Shown here piece after piece: positions 24,547 to 31,945 of a DNA stretch of 64,000 bases. The translations under genes were made by a program, and so were the position numbers. The DNA is taken from assembly GCF_018598555.1 (NCBI RefSeq), contig NZ_JAHEWN010000001.1:62001-126000 (forward strand). Direction: 5' to 3'. This stretch comes from Curtobacterium aurantiacum. Lineage in GTDB: Bacteria; Actinomycetota; Actinomycetes; Actinomycetales; Microbacteriaceae. The notes beneath the pieces are model-generated. The model was not told the DNA's origin, made no database searches, and worked only from the letters and a program-made list of their open reading frames with translations. Every line of letters begins with the position of its first letter. Position 1 is the stretch's first letter.

Positions 24547-24559
24547 GTTGTTGAACAAT
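24547..24559. promoter_or_regulatory. Second GntR-type operator, upstream of pxpA
   Basis: GTTGTTGAACAAT matches the 13-bp palindrome at 18728-18740 in 12 positions, keeping the full TTGTT-G-AACAA core. It sits 22 bp ahead of the pxpA start, where repressor binding would block initiation. It links pxpABC to the GntR gene 6 kb away. Confidence 0.78.
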
Positions 24560-24695
24560 CTACCCAGCGAGTCGGTCCGTGTCATCCGTCCTCCGGTCCG
24601 GGGACGGCTGTTTCCGAGGCGCGCCACGTACTGTTCGAGTCCTCAGTACCACCGGAGGCAGCGTCTCCGGATCGACCTCTGCACTGGAGCAGCTC

Positions 24696-24866
24696 ATGTC
24701 TGACAGCGACAACACCCACGGCGCCCCGAAGAACGACTCGGAGGGCACCGAGAAGCCGGCCGGCCTCGGCGACGACAACACGATCCCGAACAACCCCGAC
24801 GGCCTGGCTGCCGGCCACACCGACGAGGACTCGCACTTCAACCCCGAAGAGGACGGCGAGCAGTAG
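24696..24866 (+). CDS. Small hydrophilic protein
   Basis: Not recognised. The 56-residue product from ATG 24696, with GGAG six bases upstream, is rich in Asp, Glu, Asn, Gly and Pro with no hydrophobic segment; the middle reads GLGDDNTIPNNPDGLAAGH. It is likely disordered. It is a free-standing gene with its own strong terminator at 24886-24939. Composition resembles small stress-related or desiccation-type proteins only loosely, and no function is proposed. Confidence 0.65.
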   Translation: MSDSDNTHGAPKNDSEGTEKPAGLGDDNTIPNNPDGLAAGHTDEDSHFNPEEDGEQ

Positions 24867-24885
24867 GCGCTTCGCTACTCGGGTC

Positions 24886-24939
24886 GACGCAGAACGACAC
24901 CGTCGTTGTCCTCCGACAGCGGCGGTGTCGTTCTGCGTC
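24886..24939. terminator. Strong hairpin terminator
   Basis: A perfect 17-bp stem: 24886-24902 (GACGCAGAACGACACCG) pairs with 24923-24939, with a 20-nt loop. It lies 19 bp after the small hydrophilic protein gene and 32 bp before the end of the convergent gene, so it can serve both. Confidence 0.85.
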
Positions 24940-24971
24940 CGCATGGCCCGCGCTGACCGACCCGCCGGGGT

Positions 24972-25316
24972 TCAGTGCTGCGGCGACCGCTTGCCGAACA
25001 GCGCGTCGAGGAACCGCGAGAACCGGGACTCCGGTTCGTGGGGTGTCTCGATCGATCGCGTCGGCGACCGGAACGCCAGGTCGTGCAGCATGTTCCGCTT
25101 CGACCCGTCCCAGTTCGCGAAGAGGTACGCCCCGCCGATGAACGTCATGCTCCGGACCGGGGTCCGCTTCCACGAGTCGGCGGCCACGTAGTAGCCCGCG
25201 TGACCGGCGCGGATGTGCTGGATGACGGTGTCCACGTCGATGACACCGGTCGGCGTCACGACGGCGGTGATGCCCGTGCGGTCGCGGGCGACGTACTCGA
25301 TGAGGTGTTCGGTCAC
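24972..25316 (-). CDS. DUF3892-like small protein
   Basis: Soluble 114-residue protein, start GTG 25316 behind GAAGAG; a second in-frame GTG lies at 25334. The order ARDRTGITAVVTPTGVIDVDTVIQHIRAG, YYVAADSW, and GGAYLFANWDGSKRNMLHDL resembles DUF3892 proteins, in which a short strand-helix unit is followed by a Y-x-(R/F)-T/A-x-x-D-G-x-x-x-N-x-L motif. The last 30 residues (RSIETPHEPESRFSRFL) are charged. The match is by eye and moderate; no function is known for the family. Confidence 0.6.
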   Translation of the reverse strand: MTEHLIEYVARDRTGITAVVTPTGVIDVDTVIQHIRAGHAGYYVAADSWKRTPVRSMTFIGGAYLFANWDGSKRNMLHDLAFRSPTRSIETPHEPESRFSRFLDALFGKRSPQH

Positions 25317-25370
25317 GATGGAACTCTTCGTCACGGTGGTGAAGCGCCACGGCAGGGAGCGTGGCGGAGG

Positions 25371-25400
25371 GGATTCGGAACCGCCGTTGCTTCCGATTCC
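25371..25400. repeat. Inverted repeat between two minus-strand genes
   Basis: GGATTCGGAA (25371-25380) and TTCCGATTCC (25391-25400) form a 10-bp inverted repeat with one mismatch and a 10-nt spacer, 55 bp upstream of the DUF3892-like start. It may be its operator or the hydrolase terminator. Confidence 0.4.
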
Positions 25401-25462
25401 ACGATACGTCCGAGGTCGGCGTGCCGTTCCCCGGATGCCGCCGTTCGCCGCCGGATGAGCGC

Positions 25463-26107
25463 TCAGTGGATGGTCGCTCGGTCGACCCAGCCCGTGATGC
25501 GCTCGATCGCGTCGTCGAAGTCCCGGGTGCCGGGTCGGTTGAGGAACGCGTGACGACTGTCCGGCAGGACCTGGCGTTCGACCTCGACGCCCGCATCCTC
25601 GAGCTCGGTCGCGAAGCGTTCCCCCGAGGTGCGCATCACGTCCCGCTCGGCGTCGACCACGTAGGCGAGCACGAGGCCGATCAGCGGCGGGGCGGTCGCG
25701 ACCGCCGAGGCCGCCAGACATGCCCCGGCACTCGCCCCGCCGAGCACCAGGCCGGACGGTGATTCGTCCCGCAGGTGGTGGAGCACGCCGACGACCTCGT
25801 CCCGGGCGTGCGGCGCCCGTCGTCGTCCACGCGGGCCACCCCGACCGAGCCACGGCAGCCCGGGCAGCGGTCCGAGGCGGTAGTCGACGGTCACGACCGG
25901 CAGACCCTGCTCGGCAAGCGTGCGGGCGACGGCATCGGACTCGGGCAGGTCGAGGTCCCCACGGAAGAACCCGCCACCGTGCACCCAGACCAGGGTCGGG
26001 GATCCCGTGCCGGCGCTCCGGTCCAGCGGTCGGTACCGCCGGATGGGGACCGGTCCGTGTGGGCCGTCGATCCTGTCATCCGCGACATCGATCGTGTCCT
26101 GGTGCAT
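25463..26107 (-). CDS. Compact alpha/beta hydrolase (HSL-like), internal segment missing
   Basis: Esterase-like protein related to the hormone-sensitive-lipase family. From ATG 26107 it has 214 residues, well below the usual 300 or so. Seen: oxyanion motif HGGGFFRGD (about residues 42-50), nucleophile elbow GGASAGA, a putative acid in VDAERDVMRT and His in DSRHAFLN. Between the strand after the elbow (LIGLVLAYV) and VDAERD, the stretch of about 70 residues found in relatives is absent, yet the frame is intact. A basic Gly/Arg-rich insert (GRGGPRGRRRAP) is also odd. It may be a degenerating gene or a natural minimal form; activity is uncertain. Alternative start: ATG 26116. Confidence 0.7.
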   Translation of the reverse strand: MHQDTIDVADDRIDGPHGPVPIRRYRPLDRSAGTGSPTLVWVHGGGFFRGDLDLPESDAVARTLAEQGLPVVTVDYRLGPLPGLPWLGRGGPRGRRRAPHARDEVVGVLHHLRDESPSGLVLGGASAGACLAASAVATAPPLIGLVLAYVVDAERDVMRTSGERFATELEDAGVEVERQVLPDSRHAFLNRPGTRDFDDAIERITGWVDRATIH

Positions 26108-26216
26108 CCCCCGCATGGGAGCAGTGTCGCAGCACGCGGGCTGCGGGCAGGTCCACGTCGCTTGAATAGGCATACTTTTGTAGCGCAGGGAGGGACACGG
26201 CCCTCGCCCCACGAGT

Positions 26217-26882
26217 TCAGTGATGGTCGTCCGGCGCGGACGCGACGCCGAGCTCGCGCTGCAGTGCGCGCAGGACCCGCACGAGGGTGTCGAGCTTTCC
26301 GGGCCCCGCCTCGAACCCACGCCCGAGCGTGGGACGGGGTTCCACGACGACGTCCTGACCGTCGACCGTGGTGATCCAGATGCCGAAGTCGACCCGCTGT
26401 CCGCGTGAGTCCTTCGTCGCGACGGAGAACCTGTCGACCCGCGCCCACGGCATGTCGAACACTGGCTGGTCCCGTGACGGTGCCCACGCGTGCAGGCCGA
26501 ACTCGTCGACGGTCCAGATCTCGGGGCGGGGCTTCGGGAAGTCGTCGGAGGTGCGCAGGCCCGAAGTCAGCACCGGCAGGTGGAATCGAGGTGCCCTGCC
26601 GGCTCCGATGCGTGCGAGCGTCCGGCGGTCGGCGCGGCCCGCCGCCATCGTCGACACTGCCAGCAGGAGTCCGAACCCGACCACGATCAACGGCCACACC
26701 ACGAACGACGCCTGGGTCCGGGCGTTGTCGATGCCGCGCAGGAAGTCCGGGAACGCGAACTCTGCGACGAGCAGGGCGAGCCCCACCGCCGTGGTGATCG
26801 CCGCCGCGAGCAGCACCGGCCCCCGCCGCAGCATCTGCCCGTCGCGCAGCCGCTGCACCCACGGCTCCTCCGGCGGGGTCAC
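26217..26882 (-). CDS. Two-segment membrane protein, paralogue of the next upstream gene
   Basis: Not recognised. The 221-residue product has WVQRLRDGQM at residues 8-17, membrane segments at about 21-45 and 60-80, and a soluble C-terminal domain (about 90-215) with PRFHLPVLTSGLRTSDDFPKPRPEIWTVDEFGLHAW and PVFDMPWARVDRFSV. The same motifs in the same order occur in the gene upstream (26879-27610), and the two overlap as GTGA, so they arose by tandem duplication and are co-translated. The C-terminal domain, with its repeated beta-strand look, resembles PH-like domains of small bacterial membrane proteins, but that is a guess. Confidence 0.75.
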   Translation of the reverse strand: MTPPEEPWVQRLRDGQMLRRGPVLLAAAITTAVGLALLVAEFAFPDFLRGIDNARTQASFVVWPLIVVGFGLLLAVSTMAAGRADRRTLARIGAGRAPRFHLPVLTSGLRTSDDFPKPRPEIWTVDEFGLHAWAPSRDQPVFDMPWARVDRFSVATKDSRGQRVDFGIWITTVDGQDVVVEPRPTLGRGFEAGPGKLDTLVRVLRALQRELGVASAPDDHH

Positions 26883-27610
26883 CGGTCGTCCCGCGTTCGA
26901 CCAGGACGCGCGTCGTCGTGCTGCGCGCCGAGCTCACGGCGCAGTGACCGGAGCACCTGCATCACGATGTGGATCTTCGTCGCGCTCGCACCGAAGGGCC
27001 GTCCGACGGCTGGCCGTGGCTGCACGGCGAACCGCCCGACGTCCTCGGTGATGATCCAGATGCCGGTGTCGGTCCGCTGCCCACGGACCTCTGCCGAGGC
27101 GAGTTCGATCGAGCGGATCGCGCTCCACGCCAGGTCGAACACCGGTGTTCCCCGTTCCGACGACCACGCGTGCAGCCCAGCGGCGTCGACCGTCCACATC
27201 TCGGGCCTCGGCTCGGGGAAGTCGTCGAGGGTGTACGCACCCGTGCGGAGGACCGGCAGGTGGAAGCGCGGCGTCGTGCCGTGCTGACGGATGGCCGCAA
27301 GAATCCGTCCGTCACTCCGACTGCGCACCCGCGACAGGACGGCGGCGACGGGGCCGAGCACGAGCAGGATCACCGAGAACAGCGGCACGGCGAACGGACG
27401 GCGTGCATCCGAGTGCAGGATGGCGTCGACGTGCGTGATCGAGAACACGACCCCGATGCCACCGGCCACGGTCACGATCGCCAAGCCGATCAGGAACGGC
27501 CACCGCTTCGGCATCTCCCCGTCGCGCAGTCGCTGCACCCACCGTTCCGCCGCGTACTCCACCAGCCCATCCTGCCCGTCACGACCACGGATCGTCCGCG
27601 AGCGCGACAT
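26879..27610 (-). CDS. Two-segment membrane protein, paralogue of the next downstream gene
   Basis: Not recognised. The 243-residue product from ATG 27610 carries WVQRLRDGEM (about 24-33), membrane segments at about 38-60 and 72-95, and a C-terminal domain with PRFHLPVLRTGAYTLDDFPEPRPEMWTVDAAGLHAW, PVFDLAWSAIRSIEL and RGQRTDTGIWIITED. It shares these with the gene it overlaps. It diverges from the YeiH-type transporter gene, with starts only about 10 bp apart, so both directions must use promoter sequences inside or very near the other gene. A much longer open frame through this gene is a composition artefact. Confidence 0.75.
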   Translation of the reverse strand: MSRSRTIRGRDGQDGLVEYAAERWVQRLRDGEMPKRWPFLIGLAIVTVAGGIGVVFSITHVDAILHSDARRPFAVPLFSVILLVLGPVAAVLSRVRSRSDGRILAAIRQHGTTPRFHLPVLRTGAYTLDDFPEPRPEMWTVDAAGLHAWSSERGTPVFDLAWSAIRSIELASAEVRGQRTDTGIWIITEDVGRFAVQPRPAVGRPFGASATKIHIVMQVLRSLRRELGAQHDDARPGRTRDDR

Positions 27611-27619
27611 GCTGGTCCC

Positions 27620-28651
27620 ATGCAGTCCGTCCGTGCCGCCGCCACCGGCGTCGCCGTCGCCGTGGCGATCGGGATCGTCGCCACCTCCGTCGGCCGGGTC
27701 GTCCCGGTGGTCGGCGGCCCCGTCCCCGCCGTCCTGATCGGTGCTGTGGTGGGGTGGCTCGTCCGGCGTCGCACCGGTGGCACGCTCGCGGTGCTGGCAC
27801 CCGGGGTCAAGTTCTCGTCGAGCCGGGTCCTGCAGTTCGCGGTGGTCCTGCTCGGGGCGCAGCTGTCCATCGGCGAGGTCCTGCGCATCGGCGGTGAGAC
27901 CCTGCCGGTGATGCTCGCGACGCTCGTCGTCTGCCTGGTGGCCGCGTGGGGGATCGGCCGACTCCTCCGGGTCTCGGGAGCACTCCGCACCCTGATCGGC
28001 GTCGGCACCGGGATCTGCGGCGCCTCGGCGATCGCCGCCGTGACACCCGTCATCGGCGCGGTCAGTGCGGACGTCACCTACGCGATGTCGACGATCTTCC
28101 TCTGCAACATCGCCGCGGTCTTCGCCTTCCCGCTGCTCGGACATGCCCTCGGCCTCAGCCAGCACGCCTTCGGCGTCTTCGCGGGCACCGCCGTGAACGA
28201 CACGTCGTCCGTCGTCGCCACGGCGACCGTCTACGGCCGCCATGCGACCGACACCGCGGTCGTCGTGAAGCTGGTGCGCACCCTGATGATCATCCCGATC
28301 GTCATCGGGCTGGCCGGACTGGAGGCCCGCCGCGCCTCCCGCGAGCAGCTCGCCCCCGCCTCGGGGCCGGGTCGCGGGTTCCGTGTGTTCCGGTTGGTGC
28401 CGTGGTTCCTGATCGGGTTCCTCGTGGTGGTGCTGCTCCGGACGGTCGGGGTCCTGCCCGCGTCCGTGGCGCCGGGGTTCGCGACGGCCGCCTCGTTCCT
28501 CATCACGGTGGCGCTCGCCGCGATCGGCTGCTCGACGGACTTCGCGGCGCTCCGCCGTGCGGGCTTCCGGCCGATGCTGCTCGGCATCGCGCTCTGGGTC
28601 CTGGTGGCGGGGACGAGTCTCGGCATGCAGGCGGCCTTCGGGCTGCTGTAG
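27620..28651 (+). CDS. YeiH/UPF0324-family putative sulfate exporter
   Basis: Multi-pass membrane protein of the YeiH (UPF0324) family, annotated in general as putative sulfate exporters. The 343-residue product from ATG 27620 has about ten hydrophobic segments. Family marks seen: LLGAQLSIGEVLRIGG, VGTGICGASAIAAVTPVI, AGTAVNDTSSVVATA (signature region) and VVKLVRTLMIIPIV. Frames upstream extend through the divergent gene but have no support. Substrate is not established for most members. Confidence 0.85.
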   Translation: MQSVRAAATGVAVAVAIGIVATSVGRVVPVVGGPVPAVLIGAVVGWLVRRRTGGTLAVLAPGVKFSSSRVLQFAVVLLGAQLSIGEVLRIGGETLPVMLATLVVCLVAAWGIGRLLRVSGALRTLIGVGTGICGASAIAAVTPVIGAVSADVTYAMSTIFLCNIAAVFAFPLLGHALGLSQHAFGVFAGTAVNDTSSVVATATVYGRHATDTAVVVKLVRTLMIIPIVIGLAGLEARRASREQLAPASGPGRGFRVFRLVPWFLIGFLVVVLLRTVGVLPASVAPGFATAASFLITVALAAIGCSTDFAALRRAGFRPMLLGIALWVLVAGTSLGMQAAFGLL

Positions 28652-28671
28652 GGGCTTGCCGGACTCCGCCC

Positions 28672-28715
28672 TATCGTTTATCGTTACATCGACAATCGAT
28701 GGTATCGATGATCGA
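28672..28715. promoter_or_regulatory. Dense ATCG-repeat operator/promoter before DUF2975 gene
   Basis: ATCG starts at 28673, 28680, 28688, 28695, 28704 and 28711, spaced 7-9 bp. Within this lie TATCGTT twice in tandem (28672, 28679) and an inverted repeat ATCGAT-ggt-ATCGAT (28695-28709). The AT content is far above the surroundings, and it ends 15 bp before ATG 28730 with GGGGAAG between. It is probably a multi-site operator over the core promoter; the XRE regulator downstream is one candidate binder. Confidence 0.6.
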
Positions 28716-28729
28716 CAGGGGAAGAAGCC

Positions 28730-29341
28730 ATGACCACACCCGTCTACGAACCGCCCCGCGGGCGGAACTCCTACCTGGCCTACGTCGTCGCGTGCGCGAT
28801 CGGCATCGCGATCGTGGTGTGGCGGTACGTCGACCTGCTGGTGCGCTCGATCACCTCGGGCACGGTGGCGGTACCGATCCGGATGCGGGAGACGAGCGAC
28901 GTCCCGCAGCCTCCCGGTGGTGCGACGGTGACCTCCGACCAGCTCGTGCTCCGGGCGCCGATCGCCGACGTGCCGGGTGGCGCGATCGGGTACATCCGCG
29001 TCGGCGACGCCCTCGAGGTCGTGCTCGTCTGCGCCCTCATCGCCCTGGTCGCGGCGGTGGCCTGGAAGATCTCGCGCGGCGGGCTCTTCGACCGCTCGAC
29101 CACACGGATCCTCGACTGGCTCGCCGGAGCGGTGCTGGTCGCCGGGTTCCTGCCGTCGTTCGTCCGGCGGATGGGGTGGAACTGGGTCGTGTCCGGGCTC
29201 GGTTGGGACGGGTACCTGCCCGCCCCGCTGGTCGAGCACCAGTTCCTGCCGGTGTACCTCGGCCTGCTCGTCGTGGTCTGCTTCCGGTTCGCGCTCACCG
29301 CCTCGCAGCGGATGGTCCGCGACCAGGCGGGACTGGTCTGA
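28730..29341 (+). CDS. DUF2975-like membrane protein
   Basis: Integral membrane protein of 203 residues with about four hydrophobic segments (YLAYVVACAIGIAIVVW; VVLVCALIALVAAVAW; ILDWLAGAVLVAGFL; FLPVYLGLLVVVCFRFAL). An extracellular loop of about 55 residues lies between the first two, and the ARGGLFDR-like ISRGGLFDRSTTR motif comes after the second. This plan and the DNA-binding protein overlapping its stop match DUF2975/YozG-type pairs known from Bacillus and actinobacteria. The start is ATG 28730 behind GGGGAAGAAG. Function is unknown; such pairs probably form a membrane-linked regulatory module. Confidence 0.75.
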   Translation: MTTPVYEPPRGRNSYLAYVVACAIGIAIVVWRYVDLLVRSITSGTVAVPIRMRETSDVPQPPGGATVTSDQLVLRAPIADVPGGAIGYIRVGDALEVVLVCALIALVAAVAWKISRGGLFDRSTTRILDWLAGAVLVAGFLPSFVRRMGWNWVVSGLGWDGYLPAPLVEHQFLPVYLGLLVVVCFRFALTASQRMVRDQAGLV

Positions 29342-29571
29342 TGCCGCCGGAGCAGGAGGACGGCCACGCGGTCGTCTGTCACCTCGACGACCTGCTGGCT
29401 GCGCGGGGGATGACCCTCACGGAGCTCGCCGACCGGGTCGGTGTGACCGTGGTCAACCTGTCGGTGCTCAAGAACAACCGGGCTCGGGCCATCCGGTTCT
29501 CGACCCTCACACGACTGTGCGAGGTGCTCGGCTGCCAGCCGGGCGACGTCTTCTCGGTGCGCGCGGACTGA
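29341..29571 (+). CDS. XRE-family (YozG-like) DNA-binding protein
   Basis: Small 76-residue helix-turn-helix protein starting at ATG 29341, whose A is the last base of the upstream TGA. The helix-turn-helix is LTELADRVGVTVVNLSVLKNNRARAIRFSTLTRLCEVLGCQPGDVFSV (about 22-70), with the KNNRARAIRFSTL and CQPGD(V/I) stretches typical of YozG-like repressors paired with DUF2975 proteins. It probably autoregulates through the ATCG repeats at 28672-28715. A two-way palindromic terminator follows within two bases. Confidence 0.88.
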   Translation: MPPEQEDGHAVVCHLDDLLAARGMTLTELADRVGVTVVNLSVLKNNRARAIRFSTLTRLCEVLGCQPGDVFSVRAD

Positions 29572-29572
29572 C

Positions 29573-29628
29573 GACGGGAGGCCCGCCCGACGTGAGCGGG
29601 TCTGCTCACGCGGGACGGGCCTCCCGTC
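29573..29628. terminator. Nested palindromic two-way terminator
   Basis: GACGGGAGGCCCG (29573-29585) pairs perfectly with 29616-29628. Inside the loop a second hairpin forms from CGTGAGC (29591-29597) and GCTCACG (29604-29610). It sits between the convergent XRE gene and ABC permease and shares its outer arm with the elements at 37891, 54646 and 56993. Confidence 0.82.
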
Positions 29629-29650
29629 TGGGTCTGCCGGGTCTGCGGCG

Positions 29651-30727
29651 TCAGCCGCGCAGCGCCTCCGACAGCTTCACGCGACTGCCGGTGCGGAGCA
29701 GGGCGTTCTCGTAGACGCGAGCGCCGATGACCACGACCGCGACGACCGACGCGGCGACGATGACGAGCGACAGGATCGGCTCCCACCACTCGGCGGTCCC
29801 CAGGAAGATCCGCATGGGCATGCCGATCGGGGCGCTGAACGGCACGTACGACATGATGCCGAGGATCGTCGGGTTGTCGTACGCCACGATGATCAGGAAG
29901 TACGGGATCATCACGAGCATCATCACCGGGGTGGTGACGCTGCCGACGTCCTCTTGACGCGAGACGAGCACGGCCGCGGCGGCGAACAGTGACGCGAGGA
30001 GCACGAACCCGATCGCGAAGAAGCCGATGAACCACAGGATGCTCGGGCCGAGCATCGCGAACATGTTGTCCTGGCCGGTCACCGCCAACGTGACGATGGC
30101 GGCGACGGCCACCGCGACGATCTGGGCGAAGGCCATGATGCTGTTGCCGAGGACCTTGCCGGCGAGCAGCGCCCTGGCCGGGATCGCGGACATCAGGATC
30201 TCGACCACCCGCGTCGACTTCTCCTCGACGACGCTCTGCGCGATCGACTGGCCGAAGGTCACCGCCGACGCGAAGTACACGACGCCGAACGCGATGGCGA
30301 TGAGGTAGACGAGGCCACCCGGCAGTGCGTCCGGGTCGAGCAGCTCGATGCGCGGGGTGACGCTCAACGCCGAGACGACCTCGGACGGGGCCTCGTCGAG
30401 CCCGACGACCTTGTAGCCGAGCGGGTCGTCCGACGGCACGATCGCCGCGTCGACGTCGCCCTTCGTCACGAGCCGTTCGGCGTCGTCGACCGATGCCGAC
30501 TTCGTGACGTCGAGCCCACTGGTGGTCGGCAGCGAGACGCCGTCGACGACCGCGACCGGGGTGGTGTCATCCGCGGTGGCCTTGCTCACGAGCCCGCCGA
30601 CGACGATCGACGCGACGACCATGCCGATCAGGATGAGCGCCGAGACCACGAAGGCCTTGCTGCGGATGCGCGCCTGGATCTCGCGTGCGGAGACGAGCCG
30701 CACGGCCTGCACGAAGGAGTTGTTCAT
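29651..30727 (-). CDS. ABC-2 type exporter permease (NatB-like)
   Basis: Membrane subunit of an ABC exporter. The 358-residue product has an N-terminal membrane segment (about 25-48), an extracellular domain (about 50-135), and five or six hydrophobic segments (about 140-345), including the EEKSTRVVEILMSAIPARALLAGKVLG motif that marks NatB/ABC-2 permeases. The start ATG 30727 overlaps the ATPase stop as ATGA. Relatives export sodium, antibiotics or peptides; the adjacent two-component system suggests induction by a cell-envelope stress or drug. Substrate is unknown. Confidence 0.88.
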   Translation of the reverse strand: MNNSFVQAVRLVSAREIQARIRSKAFVVSALILIGMVVASIVVGGLVSKATADDTTPVAVVDGVSLPTTSGLDVTKSASVDDAERLVTKGDVDAAIVPSDDPLGYKVVGLDEAPSEVVSALSVTPRIELLDPDALPGGLVYLIAIAFGVVYFASAVTFGQSIAQSVVEEKSTRVVEILMSAIPARALLAGKVLGNSIMAFAQIVAVAVAAIVTLAVTGQDNMFAMLGPSILWFIGFFAIGFVLLASLFAAAAVLVSRQEDVGSVTTPVMMLVMIPYFLIIVAYDNPTILGIMSYVPFSAPIGMPMRIFLGTAEWWEPILSLVIVAASVVAVVVIGARVYENALLRTGSRVKLSEALRG

Positions 30728-31605
30728 CGGACGACCTCCCGGAAGACCTCGCTGAGCCGCGGCACCCGCGGCGAGAACGACCCGACCGTGCCGTGCTGGA
30801 CGGCACGCTGCAGGACGCGCTGGGCGGTGGCCGCATCGGCCTCGAAGACCGCGTAGCCGCCGTCGAACTCCCGCACGGCGACTCCCGGCTCGTCGCGGAG
30901 CCAGGCGACGTCCCCGTCGACCAGCAGCTCCCAGGCGGCGGGGCCGGCCTGCTTGCGGAGTTCCTCCTGCGGACCGGCGGCGCGGATCGTGCCGCCGGCG
31001 ATGACGACGACGTCGTCGCAGAGCCGCTCGACCACGTCGAGCTGGTGGCTCGAGAACAGCACCGGGACGCCCCGGGCCGCGGTCTCGCGCAGGACGCCGA
31101 GCACCGTGTCGACGGCCATCGGGTCGAGGCCCGAGAACGGCTCGTCGAGCACGAGCACCTCGGGGTCGTGTGCCAGCGCCGCTGCGATCTGCACGCGCTG
31201 CTGGTTGCCGAGCGAGAGCTTCTCGACGGGGTCTCCGGCGTGCGCGGTGAGTTCGAGGCGTTCGAGCAGCTCACCGGTCCGGCTCGTCGCGGCGCGCTTG
31301 TCGACGCCGTGCAGCCGGGCCAGGTAGGTGACCTGCTCGGCCACCGGCATCTTCGGGTACAGGCCGCGTTCCTCGGGCATGTAGCCGAAGCGGCGGCGGT
31401 CGGCGGGACGCACCGCGGCGCCGTCGATCGAGACCGTGCCGGCATCGGCCTGGAGCACGCCGAGCATGATGCGCATGGTGGTGGTCTTGCCGGCACCGTT
31501 GCCGCCGACGAACCCGGTGAGGCGGCCGCTGCCGACCGTGAACCCCACGTCGTCGAGCACCCGGCGGTCACCGAAGTGCTTGGTCACCCCTTCGATGGTG
31601 AGCAT
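30724..31605 (-). CDS. ABC transporter ATP-binding protein
   Basis: ATPase partner of the NatB-like permease. From ATG 31605 behind AAGGGGA it has 293 residues. Seen: Walker A GGNGAGKTT (about 38-46), Q-loop GYMPEERGLYPKM, signature LSLGNQQRVQIA, Walker B EVLVLDEPFSGLDP and H-loop SSHQLD, followed by a C-terminal extension (about 220-293) typical of exporter ATPases with a DUF4162-like tail. The longer upstream frame has no ribosome site. Confidence 0.92.
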   Translation of the reverse strand: MLTIEGVTKHFGDRRVLDDVGFTVGSGRLTGFVGGNGAGKTTTMRIMLGVLQADAGTVSIDGAAVRPADRRRFGYMPEERGLYPKMPVAEQVTYLARLHGVDKRAATSRTGELLERLELTAHAGDPVEKLSLGNQQRVQIAAALAHDPEVLVLDEPFSGLDPMAVDTVLGVLRETAARGVPVLFSSHQLDVVERLCDDVVVIAGGTIRAAGPQEELRKQAGPAAWELLVDGDVAWLRDEPGVAVREFDGGYAVFEADAATAQRVLQRAVQHGTVGSFSPRVPRLSEVFREVVR

Positions 31606-31945
31606 GTCGTTCCCCTTCGTCGCGACGCTGGTCGTCGCTGCGTCCGACGCTATTGGCCGGGAGGCATGGCCCACCTCCGCCGTCAGGCGGGACTTGGGTG
31701 GGTGGTCGGCTCCACCGCGTGGGGGAGGAGCGCGCGTCGGCTCGGTGGGCACGGCGCGCGCTGGGTGCGAGTCGGCACGGTGCGCGCTTGTTCGGCTGGT
31801 GCGGGTTTGGTTGCTCGGTGCGTCGTGCTGGCGGAGCACGGTGCAGTCAAGGCCGCACGGGTTGAGTGACCCTGCACGGTGCGGGCTGGGTGCGGGTCAG
31901 CACGGCGCGGGCTTGTTCGGCTCGTGCCGGTTCGACCCTGCTCGG
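31606..31945. other. Non-coding stretch with imperfect long repeats
   Basis: Between the ATPase start and the response-regulator stop there is a 340-bp stretch with no supportable gene. It is rich in short recurring words (GCACGG, GCGCGC, GGTGCG) and holds the imperfect direct repeat listed next. The first 70 bp (about 31606-31676) should contain the ABC-transporter promoter. Confidence 0.6.
31760..31936. repeat. Imperfect ~47-bp direct repeat
   Basis: Two copies begin GCTGGGTGCGAGTCGGCACG at 31760 and GCTGGGTGCGGGTCAGCACG at 31885, and continue through a shared GCTTGTTCGGCT to a GGTT-type end near 31810 and 31936. The offset is 125 bp. The spacer has related shorter pieces, so it looks like a degenerated tandem array. 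Confidence 0.55.

Noticed and set aside
28672-28715. CRISPR-like array
   Set aside because: The ATCG words are too short and too closely spaced; there are no spacers or cas genes.
26879-29239. 786-codon minus-strand frame continuing beyond the paralogous membrane protein
   Set aside because: Only the last 243 codons have the paralogue motifs; the upstream part is antisense to the YeiH-type transporter and DUF2975 genes.
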